In this document: positions 12,043 through 23,821 of the stretch, piece after piece | Position numbering within the stretch: the first letter of the stretch is position 1 | Layout: the number at the start of each line of letters is the position of its first letter | Assembly: GCA_019188255.1 (NCBI GenBank) | Contig: JAETXT010000011.1 | Coordinates: forward strand, 930,001-994,000 | Direction of reading: 5' to 3' | Origin: Verticillium longisporum | Taxonomy: Eukaryota > Ascomycota > Sordariomycetes > Glomerellales > Plectosphaerellaceae | Length of the DNA stretch: 64,000 bases | Made by a program: the position numbers and the translations under genes | Notes under the pieces: generated by a model | The model's input: the letters and a program-made list of their open reading frames with translations, nothing else | Database searches by the model: none | Told to the model about the DNA's origin: nothing

Positions 12043-14014
12043 TTAAACAAACAGCGCGCGGTGTGGGTGACTTGTGGCTCGTAGCAGAGCGGTACATATC
12101 GTCTCATTATCTTGATGACTTCGTAGGGGTATCAGTGTAGGGGTCAAAGCCAATGTGCCTCCGCGCTTTATTTCGTGCCTTCCACCGATGCTCGCGATCA
12201 AGTCCCGTTGTTGATGTTTCCTCCAGAAAAAGGCTAAGACGTGGTCGTCAATGGAGAGATGCGAAGCCTGCTGGAACTCTTGCAAGCTCGCCAATCGGAT
12301 GAGCATCTCCATGAGCGAGATGGATGTTGTAATGGCACCGAAGGGGGAACGTGCCGCAAAACCCCGGGCACTTGACGCAGACGACTGTGCAGTAGGCTCG
12401 CATGTAGTGTGATGCGTTGCATTCAATGATATACTTTGAAGCTGTTCAAGCATTCTGTTGTCGACAAGGGGGTCGTCATTTCCGGTCGTAGTTGGCTTCG
12501 TCATATAGTCGTTGTCGACGCTGCCATGTTCGCTGCTCTCGTCACCAGTGTCATGGTCATCAAAGTCATCTACAAATACCTCGAATGCCAACCATTCCGG
12601 ATCGAGATGAGGTGGGAAAGACCAGACACTGTGTGGTTCTTTGCAGTCAGTATCATCAGCCTTCATACCTGAGCTCATGGCCTCCCCAATATAGAGACTT
12701 TCTTCTTGGATCTGTTGGTCGACGTCTTGTTGCAAATCTTCGTAATCGGAAGAAACTTCTTCTGTGGAACACGGCGACTGTACAACGACATCGCTTGTGC
12801 TCGCTGTGGGCCGTGTGGATACATCTCGCTTCAAAAGTAGAACCGGATTGTTTTCCTCGGAGTCTTGGCCAATATTGAGAATGCGCCCTGTGTCAGCGTA
12901 GAAGATTTTCGATAATTGAAAGAGGGGGATCGATTCCCGAATCCCAGCACGGACAATGCCATCGAACGGGCAGTCTTGGACGTGGTCATCACCATGTAGA
13001 CGCCCATCATCAAGGTCCTCAATAATCTCCATGTGGTAGACGTACTCGACAGGTGTGCTGGGCGGATTCGTTAGTGGTGACGAAACATGAGCATCCGCAG
13101 AGCCATGTTCCGGGGCCTTTAGCGGAGGACGATACCCAACCCTGCCATCGAATACATGGTCAAGGGGCGTGCGGCACAGACGAACCCGGGCCTTGTGAAG
13201 GACTTCCTGCCATATAGGCTTCCTGTCACCCTCTTCTATACCATATGGTTCTCTCCTTTGCGCGCCGTTTCTGGATAGATCGGGTGTATAAGGCACAGTA
13301 GCCGGAGACTCTGTAGACTGATCGGCATGGCCTAAAAAGAGCATGTAGAGCGAGAACGTAAAACAGGGCCCAATCTGAACCGGTCTTGTGGGGTCGTTGG
13401 CATACTGCGTGTCGCCAAAGTTGAGTAGAGTGCTAGCTTGTAGCAACCTCGAAGGCGATACACCCGGTGATAAGGTTGACGTGAGGCTCTCGCCGGACGC
13501 GGTGATAGCCATGTGTAGGAGGGGAATGTCATGGTCAATACGAGCCAAGAGGTCTTTCATGTCTGCAATTATTCGGCCAAGCTGGGTAATCACCTGTTCC
13601 GGGGGGGAGGCGCATGGCGATTGTTCGATTGTGAGGGCAACTTCATCAAGTTCTCTGTTGAGCGAAGTAATGGCGACATGCAGGGCTCTGGCAATAGGCA
13701 CGGCAGATTCAAGGAAGGCGTTTCCTCTGCCTGACTTGAACTCGATCAGATCGATAGCTGGCGATACGACCTGATGTCATTCATGATAAGCCAAAGCTTA
13801 GGAGAAGCAAGGGAATGAAATCGTTTAAACCAACCTTGATCTTACTATTCAGTTGTGTTTGCAGTCTCTTGAGGTCAGTTCGAATAGTCTTGTCGTCGAT
13901 CCTTTTCATGAGGCGAGAACACTGAGAGACGGCATAAGTCGACGTCAAGGCAAGACCTGAGCGCATAGCCATGTTGAGGGCTTGGTAGCCAAGTCGAGAG
14001 AGTAAGGCGTCCAT
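12043..14014 (-). CDS. YRB30: Yrb30-like RanGTP-binding protein
   Basis: Fungal RanGTP-binding family, related to yeast Yrb30, which binds RanGTP and inhibits RanGAP-stimulated hydrolysis in nucleocytoplasmic transport. Exons are 14014-13835 and 13770-12043, with a 64-nt intron; the product is 635 residues. Recognised blocks are MDALLSRLGYQALNMAMRSG, PAIDLIEFKSGRGNAFLES, SGVSPSRLLQASTLL-like sequence near residues 180-200, EGDRKPIWQEVLHKARVRLC, EYVYHMEIIEDLDDGR and KIFYADTGRILNIG. The C-terminal 250 residues are acidic and less conserved. The gene converges with the carrier: the stops are 118 bases apart. It is divergent from eRF3. Family placement is strong; the name follows the yeast member. 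Confidence 0.82.
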
Positions 14015-14716
14015 GATGGCCAGGGCTCATTACGAAGAGACATGCTGTTGCAGCAAGGGATAAGTGTGCGCGGCAAATAAAATTTCAGAATTCACCTTTG
14101 TCGTCGTCGTTGATCAGCGAGGGCAGGCAGCTTTATTACTTGCAGGCAGCACGTCCAGCGTCTCAGCGTGGCAGAGGGTGGTGAGAAGGTGGGCTGGCGG
14201 GGTGACCCATAGCTCCCGCAGGTTAACCATGGAGGGGCAAGTACACAGTGTCAACAGCTGCACCCATCCCGCGATTTCTCACCTCTCCAGGCGGCATGCT
14301 GAGACACAGAACAGTGCGTGCCCAGACTTGATGCCTCGCATACCCCGCCTGGTGGGGTCACAGGTGGTACCCGACAGACAGCAGCCAACCTCTTTGGCGG
14401 TGGTTGGGCGACCACTGCCAAATTTCCTCACAAAAACTTGACCTGAGCATTGTTACGGCCAACTTCTGCCAACGACAGCCTGACAGACATCAGCTCTGGA
14501 ACCTCTCCTTTGACGCTGCTGCTGCCTTGCGAAAACACGAGCGTCGACTCAGAAATCGCTGTGACTCATCCGGTTGTCGGCTCTCCCACATTCTCTTTCG
14601 GATTACCCCTCCGCGAGTCACACTCTTCACAGGCCACCGACCGCAGACCGCATCTCGGTTTAAACACGCATCAACAGACCAAGACACATCGACGGAACAT
14701 CACGACTACCCTCAAC
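14015..14716. other. Divergent promoter and leader between YRB30 and eRF3 genes
   Basis: About 700 bases separate the two divergent starts. The eRF3 frame is open for some 270 bases upstream of its ATG, but this has no family similarity and is read as leader. No RNA gene is visible. Confidence 0.55.
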
Positions 14717-16944
14717 ATGTCGAACCTCAACTCGTGGGAGGACGATCCTGCCGCCCAGCAGGACGAGAACCTCTCCCAACAGGCCCAGCAGCAGCTCAAC
14801 ATTAACCACCAGCCCAACCCCAATGCCGGGTCTTTCCGTCCCGGTGTCGCCAGCTTCCAGCCCGGCGCCCAGAGCTTCAACCCCGGCCAGCAATACGGTG
14901 GCTACGTGCCTCAGTACCAGCAATACTACAACCAGGGCTACGGCGGCGGCGGCTACCCTCAGTATGGAGGCGGCGCTCCTGGTCAGGGTCAGGGTCAAGG
15001 ATACCAGCAGTACGGACAGCAGGGAGGTTACGGTGGCCAGCCGGCCTATAACCAGGGCTACGGACAGCAGCAGTACGGCCAGTACAACCAGCAGCAGCAG
15101 CAGCAGCAGCAGCAGCCGCAACAAGCTGCGCCGACTATTGCCAAGCGCGACAATGCGCCAGCTGCCGCCACCGCCCCTGCGGCTGCTCAGCCGACGGTCA
15201 AGAAGGAGGGCGGTGCCAAGGTTCTGAGCATCGGTGGTGAGGCCCCCAAGCCCAAGGCCAAGGTACTCTCCATCGGCGCGACCGCTGCGCCGCCTAAGGA
15301 AGTCAAGGAGGAGAAAAAGGAGCCTGCCGCTGCCGCGACCACCGCCGCCACCGCCGCGCCAGAGGCCGGAGCCAAGGCCACCGCTGCCAAGGCCATCGAG
15401 AAGACTGGGGCGACCAGCAAGTCTGGCAAGACCTCTCCCGCCCCCTCCTCTGGCCGCTCGAGCCCTACGGCTGGCGGTCCCAAGGGTCCCGTTCGTGATG
15501 CCGATGCTGTCGCCAAGGAGCAGTCCGCCGACGTCGACGATGAGACGCTGGAGGAAGTCTACGGCAAGGAGCACGTCAACATCATCTTCATCGGCCACGT
15601 TGATGCCGGCAAGTCCACCCTCGGTGGTTCCATCCTGTACGCCACAGGCATGGTTGATGAGCGAACCATGGACAAGTACAGGAAAGACGCCAAGGACCTC
15701 GGTCGCGAGAGTTGGTACCTGTCGTGGGTCATGGATTTGACGGCGGAGGAGCGAAGCAAGGGCAAGACGGTCGAGGTGGGACGCGGCTTCTTCGAGACGG
15801 AGAAGAGACGCTACAGCATCCTTGACGCCCCTGGTCACAAGACGTACGTTCCCTCGATGATTGGCGGTGCGTCGCAGGCCGATGTCGGTATTCTCGTCAT
15901 CTCTGCCCGTAAGGGTGAGTACGAGACGGGCTTTGAGCGTGGTGGCCAGACGAGGGAGCACGCCATGCTGGCCAAGACGCAGGGTGTCAACAAGCTCGTC
16001 GTCGTCATCAACAAGATGGACGATCCCACCGTCGAGTGGTCTCACGAGCGTTACCTTGAGTGCACAACCAAGCTCGCGCAGTTCCTCAAGGGCACGGGCT
16101 ACAACCTCAAGACGGACGTCATGTTCATGCCCATCGCGGCACAGCAGACCATGGGCATCAAGACGCGGGTGCCCAAGGAGAAGGCGCCCTGGTATGACGG
16201 CCCCTCGCTTCTCGAGTACCTCGACGGCATGAAGACGCTGGAGCGCAAGCTCAAGGCGCCCTTCATGATGCCCGTCGCGGCCAAGTACAAGGACATGGGC
16301 ACCATCATCGAGGGCAAGATCGAGGCGGGTGTGGTCAAGAAGGGCATGTCCCTCGTCATGATGCCCAACAGGCAGACGGTCGAGGCTACTGCCGTGTACG
16401 GCGAGACGGAGGACGAGGTCAACATTTCGCAGTGCGGTGACCAAGTGCGCCTGCGTCTCCGTGGCGCCGAGGAGGAGGACATTATGCCCGGTTTCGTGCT
16501 GTGCTCGCCCAAGCGTCTCGTGCACAACGTGACGGCCTTTGAGGCGCAGATCCGCATCCTCGAGCTCAAGAGCATCTTGTCTGCCGGCTTCAACTGCGTG
16601 CTGCACGTGCACGCCGCCATTGAAGAAGTCACGTTCGCCGCCCTGCTGCACAAGCTCCAGAAGGGCACCAACAGGAAGAGCAAGCTGCCGCCCTCGCACG
16701 CCAAGAAGGGTGACAGCATCATCGCACGCATGGAGGTGACCGGCGGTGCTGGCTCGGTTTGTGTGGAGTGGAGAGGTTCCCCCCCCCTCCCCCCAGATGG
16801 GCCGATTCACTCTGCGAGACCAGGTACGTGACAAACCCCCCGAGACGTTTATCAATGGTATATTGCCTCGCATGCTTACGTATGGAACAGGGACAAACCA
16901 TTGCCATCGGCAAGATCACCAAGCTGATCACCAACGACGCTTAA
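14717..16944 (+). CDS. SUP35: Translation release factor eRF3 (Sup35) with a disrupted C-terminal segment
   Basis: GTPase that acts with eRF1 in translation termination. The start is MSNLNSWEDD at 14717. Residues 1-140 are Q/G/Y/N-rich (for example QYQQYYNQGYGGGG) and include nine consecutive Gln codons at about 15091-15117, resembling the prion domain of yeast Sup35. A charged, Ala/Lys-rich middle region follows. The EF-Tu-like GTPase starts near residue 285, with GHVDAGKST, DAPGHK and NKMDDPT. The beta-barrel domains follow to PPSHAKKGDSIIARMEVTGGAGS. A terminal exon at 16891-16944 follows an intron at 16824-16890 and ends in GQTIAIGKITKLITNDA. Between 16757 and 16796 the conserved segment VCVExF..FPQMGRF is garbled: VCVE is in one frame and QMGRF in another, around a C9-T-C6 tract. 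Either base errors or a 40-nt intron would reconcile the frames. Confidence 0.9.
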
Positions 16945-19900
16945 TTGGAGGACGACATGACGTGAAACGACTTGACGAGAAAAGTCCCGGTGGCTAAGCA
17001 GGAAGGACATGCGTGGGCGGGAGGCAAGGCAGTACAAACCTAGAAAAAAGTTGAACCGAACCTACAAAATGATTGAAAAAAAACAATGCTGTGTACAGAG
17101 TCGCCGCATGTCCGAATGTCAAAACGATTGACAATTGATGGATGACGCGAGGGACACTTGCCGATACCACCCAAGGTAGCAGCCGTGTGAGTTCTCGACC
17201 GAAAAGCCGACCGGCCCGGCCACCTACCGTGACGGATGGTGCCGGTGCCGCCAGTACGGAGGGCATGTGGGTGTGTGTGTCAGGTTGAGAGGTTCCTCAG
17301 AACCTTCCACTCCCGTGAGGGTGCAAGAGTGGACTAATAGCAAGGCAGTGGGCGTCCCAGCGCGACCAAGATCCGATTGCTCACATCCGGGCTGGTGGCT
17401 CCTATTCTGGCCCCCTTGACAAGAACACCTGTGGGCGGAGGAAGCGAATGGGTACCCCGCCACCCCGCAAGCCACGAAACTGAGTTGGGCCAGTTCCGGC
17501 GCATTTTCGTGCCATCAGGGCGCGAAGGCGGCGATGACGCGAGATAAGGGGAGAAGACAGAGGTCGTGACGACGAAAACAAATCGGAAGAATGGGGGTTG
17601 GGTTTCAATGTATGCCCCCTCTCCCTGGGCCCCCAAAACATCACGGGATAGGAACACGGGAAGGAGGTAAGGATGTTCCTTTCCTTGCAAAGTCAGCTAA
17701 AAGGTAGGCAGGGGAAGATGGGGTGTGGGATTTCGGAAGATGGGTTCCAGGGCAAGGGAGACAGGGGTGTGTTATTTTTGTGTGTGCATGCGTCTGCGTG
17801 TGCGTGGTGACTGACGCTACTGCCATGGCCGTTTAGTGTTGGGCAGCAGCCAGCAACCTGCCTTGCCTGCTAGCAGCGTGCCAGCAGCAGCAAAGGCGGC
17901 CGAGATGGGACGGCGACGGGCTGATGGGCGGGATGGGGCTTTGTCTTCTTCCCTTGTCGATTCTGAGATTTTTTAGTTCGGACGGACGGTGCTGGTGGTG
18001 GGATGGTGCGGAGCCCCAGGGGAGGAAGCCGGGTAAGCGGAGGGGTTCGTTGGGGTCCAGCCGGGCGGTGGACGGCCAGGGCGGCCGGCAGAACGCGGGA
18101 CGCTTCCTTTGGAGAATTGGGGGGGGTGCTTATATCTCAGAGGGCTTGGGAGGGGGGTTCACCATTCGAGGTGGTGGAGCCTTTGCTGTCTCTCTGGAAG
18201 AGTATACGACTTTTTTTCGTATGATGCCGTGCATTGTGCAGGACTCAGCTTCGTCAGTCTGTTGGTCTCAGGAATTCTGACACGTCTGGACACGACATGG
18301 ACTATTTGCAAGTATTGAGTCACGTTGTGGGAGAAAAAATGAAAATAAAAATAAAAAAGTATCACGTTGACCGTACGCTCGAGCCAAGTACCCAGGCCGA
18401 GAACAGCCACGAGAGTCACGGGGGAGTCACAGTGCTAGGGGGGTTACGTAAATTGGCATGGGGCCAGCGCCCTCACCGAGCTGACCCAGGATTGCAGACA
18501 GGGCAAGCTGGTGAGAATCTTCGCTGGCTGGGACTCTGTGGGCTGTATGGGGCTGTGTGCATCGTGCCTTTCTTTGGCCTGAGTGTCAAGCAAGGTGTCA
18601 ACGTAAGGGAACGAACGAGATCGGGTGTCTGGTTAGCGGCGGCCTAACCAGCCAGCCAGCCCCTTGCCTGCACTTCTCGTCCATGATAGCGCGGGAGGGA
18701 TGGTCGGTTGGTTGACGGCGATGGACTCGTTCGGCCGTTGCCCATGGTATGCCGTCTCACCGTATTCCGTTTGCCGTGTGGGAAAGGGGGCAAGCGCTTA
18801 CCGACAAGCAAAGTTGGAGAAGGAGGGGAAAAGAATTGGAGACAGGGCGAGGCAGTGAGAAGGCCTGAGGCCGGAAGATGTCGGAAGACGAACAAGGCAA
18901 GCCGCATGAACCGCTGATTTGCTGGAGACGCTCAGCCAATGGGCAGGGGGATGGGTCAGAGAATGGGGCTTGGGCGGCTCTTGATGCAGGCGCGGGGCAC
19001 GCGAACGTCATTTTGTATCGTTCGGCACGGGCGTAGTGCACCGCGACCACGTCGGTCGGGCTTAGGCCGAAGGGGAAGGAATCTCACCTCGGGAAAAATT
19101 GGAAACATGCTGTCAGACGTTCCGAGATGCCTGGGGTCAAGTCTCGCGCTCAGAAAAGGGGGGTGACGGTCAAGCAAGATGCGTCCCAAAAACACTGGCT
19201 CGACCAGCAACAATAGGGATGGATGCCAGGAGCCAAGGGACCTGACTGCACCGTCGAGAGGGCTGGGCTGGGCCGCCGGTGGAGGGAGGGAAAGAGCTGG
19301 AGGGGCGTTGCTGACCTAAGAAAACGCGGGGCAGAGCGAGCCAGATTGACGGGATCTCCCCCCCTTCCCACCCATGTGCGATCAACCGATCCCAGACTTT
19401 GCCAGGAGCGTCTAGTCCTGTGGCATGGCTTACAGTGCTTGGCACGACTGGATCCGGGGCCCCTCAGTGCCTCCCGTCGGTCCTCAGGCAGCCTGGCATT
19501 GACAGGCCGGCATTGTCTGGCTCCCATCTGTCTTTTTTTTCCCCCTTTGGCTTCAGCCTTAGCCAGCCGATGGGGTCACACGCGAAAGATCGGCTGGAGC
19601 AGGAGGCCGGGATGAAGATTTTCCCAGTGACACTCCCCCCCTCCCCACCCCCCGTATGTTGCAGTTCTGAGCAAGCCAAGGCCCTGGATGCATCATGACT
19701 TCACTGACCTTGGTTGATCTGGTTCGGACGACACACCAAACCGGCAATCGTGATGGCGTGGGCGCGACGCGCAGATGTCACTGATAGGCGGCCTCTCGGG
19801 TCTGGCAGGGCTGCTGCTCCCTCTGATGCTTCTGCTCTTTCAGCGGGCGCCCGGGCCAAAGGCTGGCGACGGCTCGACTTGACGGAAGCTGATCTGATGT

Positions 19901-20225
19901 GACGGGTTTTTGGTCAGCTCGAGCCGAAGGCACGAATCAAGGCCACGCCCAATGAACCCCGGTACCCAATATCCCGATCTGGCAGCCAACAGCAAAGCCA
20001 TCGGCATCAATGAATGGTACATGTACTATGTAATGGTACGCGCACAATGCCAGACACGGGCACGGCCTCCATTTCGTCAATCAAGCACGAAAAGACGAAG
20101 ATGGGACACTGGTCGAAATGCAAAATGCACCCGGTCCTCCCCAGGCGGCCCCACTCGGCGTCGCATCTTACAGGGGGTTTAGGGGTGGCCCATTCCCCTG
20201 TATCCTTTTTACTCCCCAAATGCGA

Positions 20226-20259
20226 CCCCCCCCTCCCCCCCCCCCCCCCCCGCCCCCCC
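20226..20259. repeat. Poly-C tract
   Basis: Reads C8-T-C17-G-C7 on the plus strand, about 200 bases upstream of the PEPCK TATA box. The exact length is likely uncertain in any assembly. Confidence 0.85.
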
Positions 20260-20456
20260 TACCTGCCCAGCAATGCCCCTCGATTGCCTTTGCCGGTCCT
20301 CTTTTCACGATTCCACGTCTTCACCTTCCTCCGGAACCTTTTCGTGACCCAGCCTGGCTCGTCCACCCAAGACATCTCCACGCGATGCTTCGTCCTCTCT
20401 TCAACCAGTCACGCCACTCACCTGCCCTCCGCAACTCCACAGTGGACGCCCGTTGT

Positions 20457-20462
20457 TATAAA
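20457..20462 (+). promoter_or_regulatory. TATA box of the PEPCK gene (TATAAA)
   Basis: TATAAA in the context TTATAAAT, about 255 bases before the proposed ATG at 20715. It is followed by C/T-rich leader sequence. This fits a strongly regulated gene, but transcription start data are needed. Confidence 0.5.
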
Positions 20463-20714
20463 TTCCCGTTCAAGGGACCGTCTCTCTATCCTCGGTCTCG
20501 GCCGCCTTACCCATCTGAGCCTTCACAAGCACGAGTATCAAGCGGAAGCACACGCTATCCCCCTGTCGTCACCTTCCAAGACTCTTCCTCCATCCACACC
20601 CCAGTGGACCGTCTTCTCGCCGGCTGTCTAGCACGAGACGCTACTTTTCCCGAAATCCTATCGACGCCCACTACCTCCAGCTGCTCCAGCTCCAGCTCGC
20701 CCGTCTACATAAAC

Positions 20715-23400
20715 ATGAAGGACCCCGTTGCCAGAACAGCTTCTCCCTATTCTGACCCAACCAACAAAGGCCCCAAATCCCAAGCCCAAGCCTCTCTCCA
20801 GTCAGATCTTCGCAAAAGTGAGTCTCACTCTCTCTCTCTCTCTCCTGTCTACTCCTGTCCTTCCCTCCGCCGGCTTCATAGCTAACCAGACAACAAGTGG
20901 TATACTCAAACCTCAACAAGACTCCCCACGACCCCGGCGGTGTTGCACCCCACCAGGAGCACAGTGAACTCGAGGAGGAGCTTCACGAGACAGGCCACAA
21001 CGACTATGAGCGCGTCGCCATTGATCCCAACGCCTCTGTTCCTGCTCTCTACGAAGACGCCCTCGTGTACGAGACTGGTTCCGCCATCACATCCAGCGGT
21101 GCTTTGACTGCCTACTCCGGCAAGAAGACCGGCCGCTCACCACTGGACAAGCGTATCGTTGAGGAGCCTTCCTCCAAAGACGATATTTGGTACGTTCATC
21201 TTAGCCCGTTGGGGCGCCAAACAATCATACTTCGGTCATGTTGGCTAACATGAAATGTTCAGGTGGGGACCCGTCAACAAGCCTATGACGCCCGAGGTAA
21301 GAAAGACAAGGGACGACAAAAGACGCCGTGACTTCGAGTCATGGGCAGTCTTTGGTTTAGCCCGATTTTCCTCAGCCCCTCTAGACCCCCCAAAGCCCAA
21401 AATGACACAGACACACGAGCACATGCACATGCAAGCCCTGAGTCCGGGGAAAGTAGGCTTGCCAGGTTCGGACGCCTCTGCCCTGCATTCGGCAATTCCA
21501 GACTTCGGATGTCTCACGAGACGCTCCAGCAAGCTTTCCTCGGAATCGTCCCATGTCCTTCCTTGCAGCGCACTTACGCTGTGCATTACGCACACGCGAA
21601 TTCGCAGGCAGCATGTCGGTGGCTCAACGTCATGGTCCATGATCATCACGGCACCATGACACTTCCCTCATCAAATCACTCCGTCACCTCCGTTCGTCCG
21701 CTGGCTCCGCGATCAAGATCTGGAAGCTCTAGATGACGATTGCGGGTGGCCGCGGGGTCCCAAAGTCTTGGGGATGCGACTGCGTGTCGTCATTTCCATT
21801 GATCTCCTCCATGATTTGTTTTCCCCAAAGACGCGGATCCCGATGGGTTACTCCTTGGGTTCTTGGCGCTCGCTCCGTCCCCGCACATGCAGCCGAAGCG
21901 AACGCCCAGGAACTCAGTGGGGGCCCGCGGCTGCGCACTGCCAATGCATCTTGCCCCGCAAATGCCCGCTCCTCCCCCCCGCATCTCGCCTGTCCCGACT
22001 ATACCCGTCCTCACGATTCGTGAACTCATCAAACTGACTGGTCATTTCACTATAGGTCTGGAAGATCAACCGCGAACGTGCTGTCGACTACCTGAACACG
22101 AGGAATCGCATCTACGTCGTCGATGGCTTCGCCGGCTGGGATGAGAAGTACCGCATCCGCGTCCGTGTCATCTGTGCCCGTGCCTACCATGCCCTCTTCA
22201 TGAGGAACATGCTCATCCGCCCCTCGCGTGAGGAGCTTGCCAACTTCCACCCCGACTACACCATCTACAACGCCGGCTCTTTCCCTGCCAACAGGTACAC
22301 CGAGGGTATGACCTCGGCCACTTCGGTTGCCATCAACTTCGCCGAGAAGGAGATGGTCATCCTCGGTACTGAGTACGCCGGTGAGATGAAGAAGGGTGTC
22401 TTCACCGTCCTCTTCTACGAGATGCCCGTCAAGCACAACGTCCTGACCCTGCACTCTTCGGCCAACGAGGGCAAGAACGGCGATGTCACCCTCTTCTTCG
22501 GTCTGTCCGGCACCGGCAAGACCACCCTGTCTGCCGACCCTCAGCGTGCCCTGATCGGTGACGACGAGCACTGCTGGAGCGACCGTGGCGTCTTCAACAT
22601 TGAGGGCGGCTGCTACGCCAAGACGATCGGCCTGTCCGCCGAGAAGGAACCCGATATCTTCGGCGCCATCCGCTTCGGCTCCGTCCTCGAGAACGTCGTG
22701 TTCGACCCCGAGACCCGTGCTGTCGACTACGACGACTCCACGCTGACCGAGAACACGCGTTGCGCCTACCCCATCGAGTACATCAGCAACGCCAAGATCC
22801 CCTGCATCTCCGACTCGCACCCCACCAACATTATCCTCCTGACGTGCGACGCCCGCGGTGTCCTGCCTCCCATCTCCAAGCTCGACCGTTCGCAGACCAT
22901 GTTCCACTTAATCTCTAGCTACACCTCCAAGATGGCCGGTTCCGAGGACGGCATCACCCAGCCCCAGGCCACATTCTCCTCGAGCTTCGCCCAGCCCTTC
23001 CTTGCGCTGATCCCCTATGCGCAACGTCAAGATGCTTGCCGACAAAATCGAGACCCACAAGGCCAACGCCTGGCTCCTCAACACCGGCTGGGTCGGTGCC
23101 GGTGCCACCCAGGGCGGCAAGCGTTGCCCTCTCAAGTACACTCGTGCCATTCTCGACGCCATCCACTCTGGCGAGCTCGCCAACGTCGAGTACGAGAACT
23201 ACGAGGTCTTCAACCTGCAGGTCCCCAAGACGTGCCCCAACGTCCCCTCGGAGCTGCTCAACCCCAGCAACGCCTGGACCGCCGGCGCCGACAGCTTCAG
23301 CACCGAGGTCAAGAAGCTCGGCGGCCTGTTCGTGGAGAACTTCAAGAAGTACGAGAGCGAGGCGACCGAGGATGTCATCAAGGCCGGTCCCGTCATTTGA
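20715..23400 (+). CDS. PCK1: Phosphoenolpyruvate carboxykinase (ATP), with a +1 frameshift
   Basis: Catalyses oxaloacetate + ATP to phosphoenolpyruvate, the committed step of gluconeogenesis (acuF in Aspergillus). Proposed exons: 20715-20817, 20898-21189, 21263-21296 and 22056-23400. Motifs in order: [41 protein letters not shown], the P-loop [23 protein letters not shown] and [11 protein letters not shown]. The intron before [14 protein letters not shown] is 759 nt, very long beside its neighbours. Joining exons 1 and 2 creates an ATG (A from exon 1, TG from exon 2) in front of VYSNLNKTP, so translation could begin there or at 20715. Near 23010-23016 seven bases stand where the family ALHPMRYAKML needs six. 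The frame then continues as [12 protein letters not shown] to the stop at 23400. The coding total of 1774 nt is one over a multiple of three, as a single inserted base predicts. Confidence 0.9.
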
Positions 23401-23821
23401 GGGTGGTGTGATTAGCATGTTCATCAGCGCATCTTTTTTCTCTCCTGTTTAATCTTCTGTTCACCACCAGATATCACGGTTTTTCTTTTACTCTTTTCTA
23501 TACTTTAGGGATTAGGATCATCTGAGACGCACTAGTGCGGTACGTGCCGCCGTGGCCGATAGACGCGGTCTGGCTTGCGCTGCACCACTGGAAGCCACAC
23601 GCGGCTGCGAAGGCGATATGCCATTTAAAATTGATGAGGCTATGGGGCAATAGGATTATGAAAATAAAAAAAGTTAAAAACACAATGTCTTGCTTGGAAA
23701 GTGATATGCTTGCTTTCTTCTTTCTAGCTACGTTTTGATACGCTGAGCTACGTTTCGCTACGTTGAGCCACGCTGAGCTACGTGTAAATTCCATGACTTC
23801 TAAATAGACAACAAGACAAGA
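23401..23821. other. Convergent 3' flanks of PEPCK and the methyltransferase gene
   Basis: About 420 bases with T-rich 3'-UTR-like sequence after the PEPCK stop. A short degenerate 10-mer tandem repeat lies at 23726-23785. No gene is seen. Confidence 0.6.
23726..23785. repeat. Six tandem degenerate 10-mers (consensus AGCTACGTTG)
   Basis: Six consecutive ten-base units read AGCTACGTTT, TGATACGCTG, AGCTACGTTT, CGCTACGTTG, AGCCACGCTG and AGCTACGTGT. Units 1 and 3 are identical. The array sits between two converging genes. Confidence 0.75.

Larger units (their letters stand above)
16945..20714. other. 3.8 kb gene-free region upstream of PEPCK
   Basis: It contains the eRF3 3' flank and the presumed long PEPCK promoter. 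Many short overlapping open frames on both strands have low-complexity or shuffled composition and no domains. It also contains an A-rich patch near 18330-18358, pyrimidine tracts, a poly-C tract (20226-20259) and a TATA box (20457-20462). I see no tRNA or transposon. Confidence 0.55.

Noticed and set aside
14660..16873. 737-codon open frame antisense to eRF3
   Set aside because: It mirrors the GC-rich third-position bias of the eRF3 gene and has no domain.
20118..20885. 255-codon Pro/Ser-rich frame overlapping the PEPCK promoter and first exon
   Set aside because: It includes the poly-C tract and TATA box. The frame merely continues upstream of the real ATG.
22050..22907. 285-codon frame antisense to PEPCK
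   Set aside because: Shadow of the conserved PEPCK exon.
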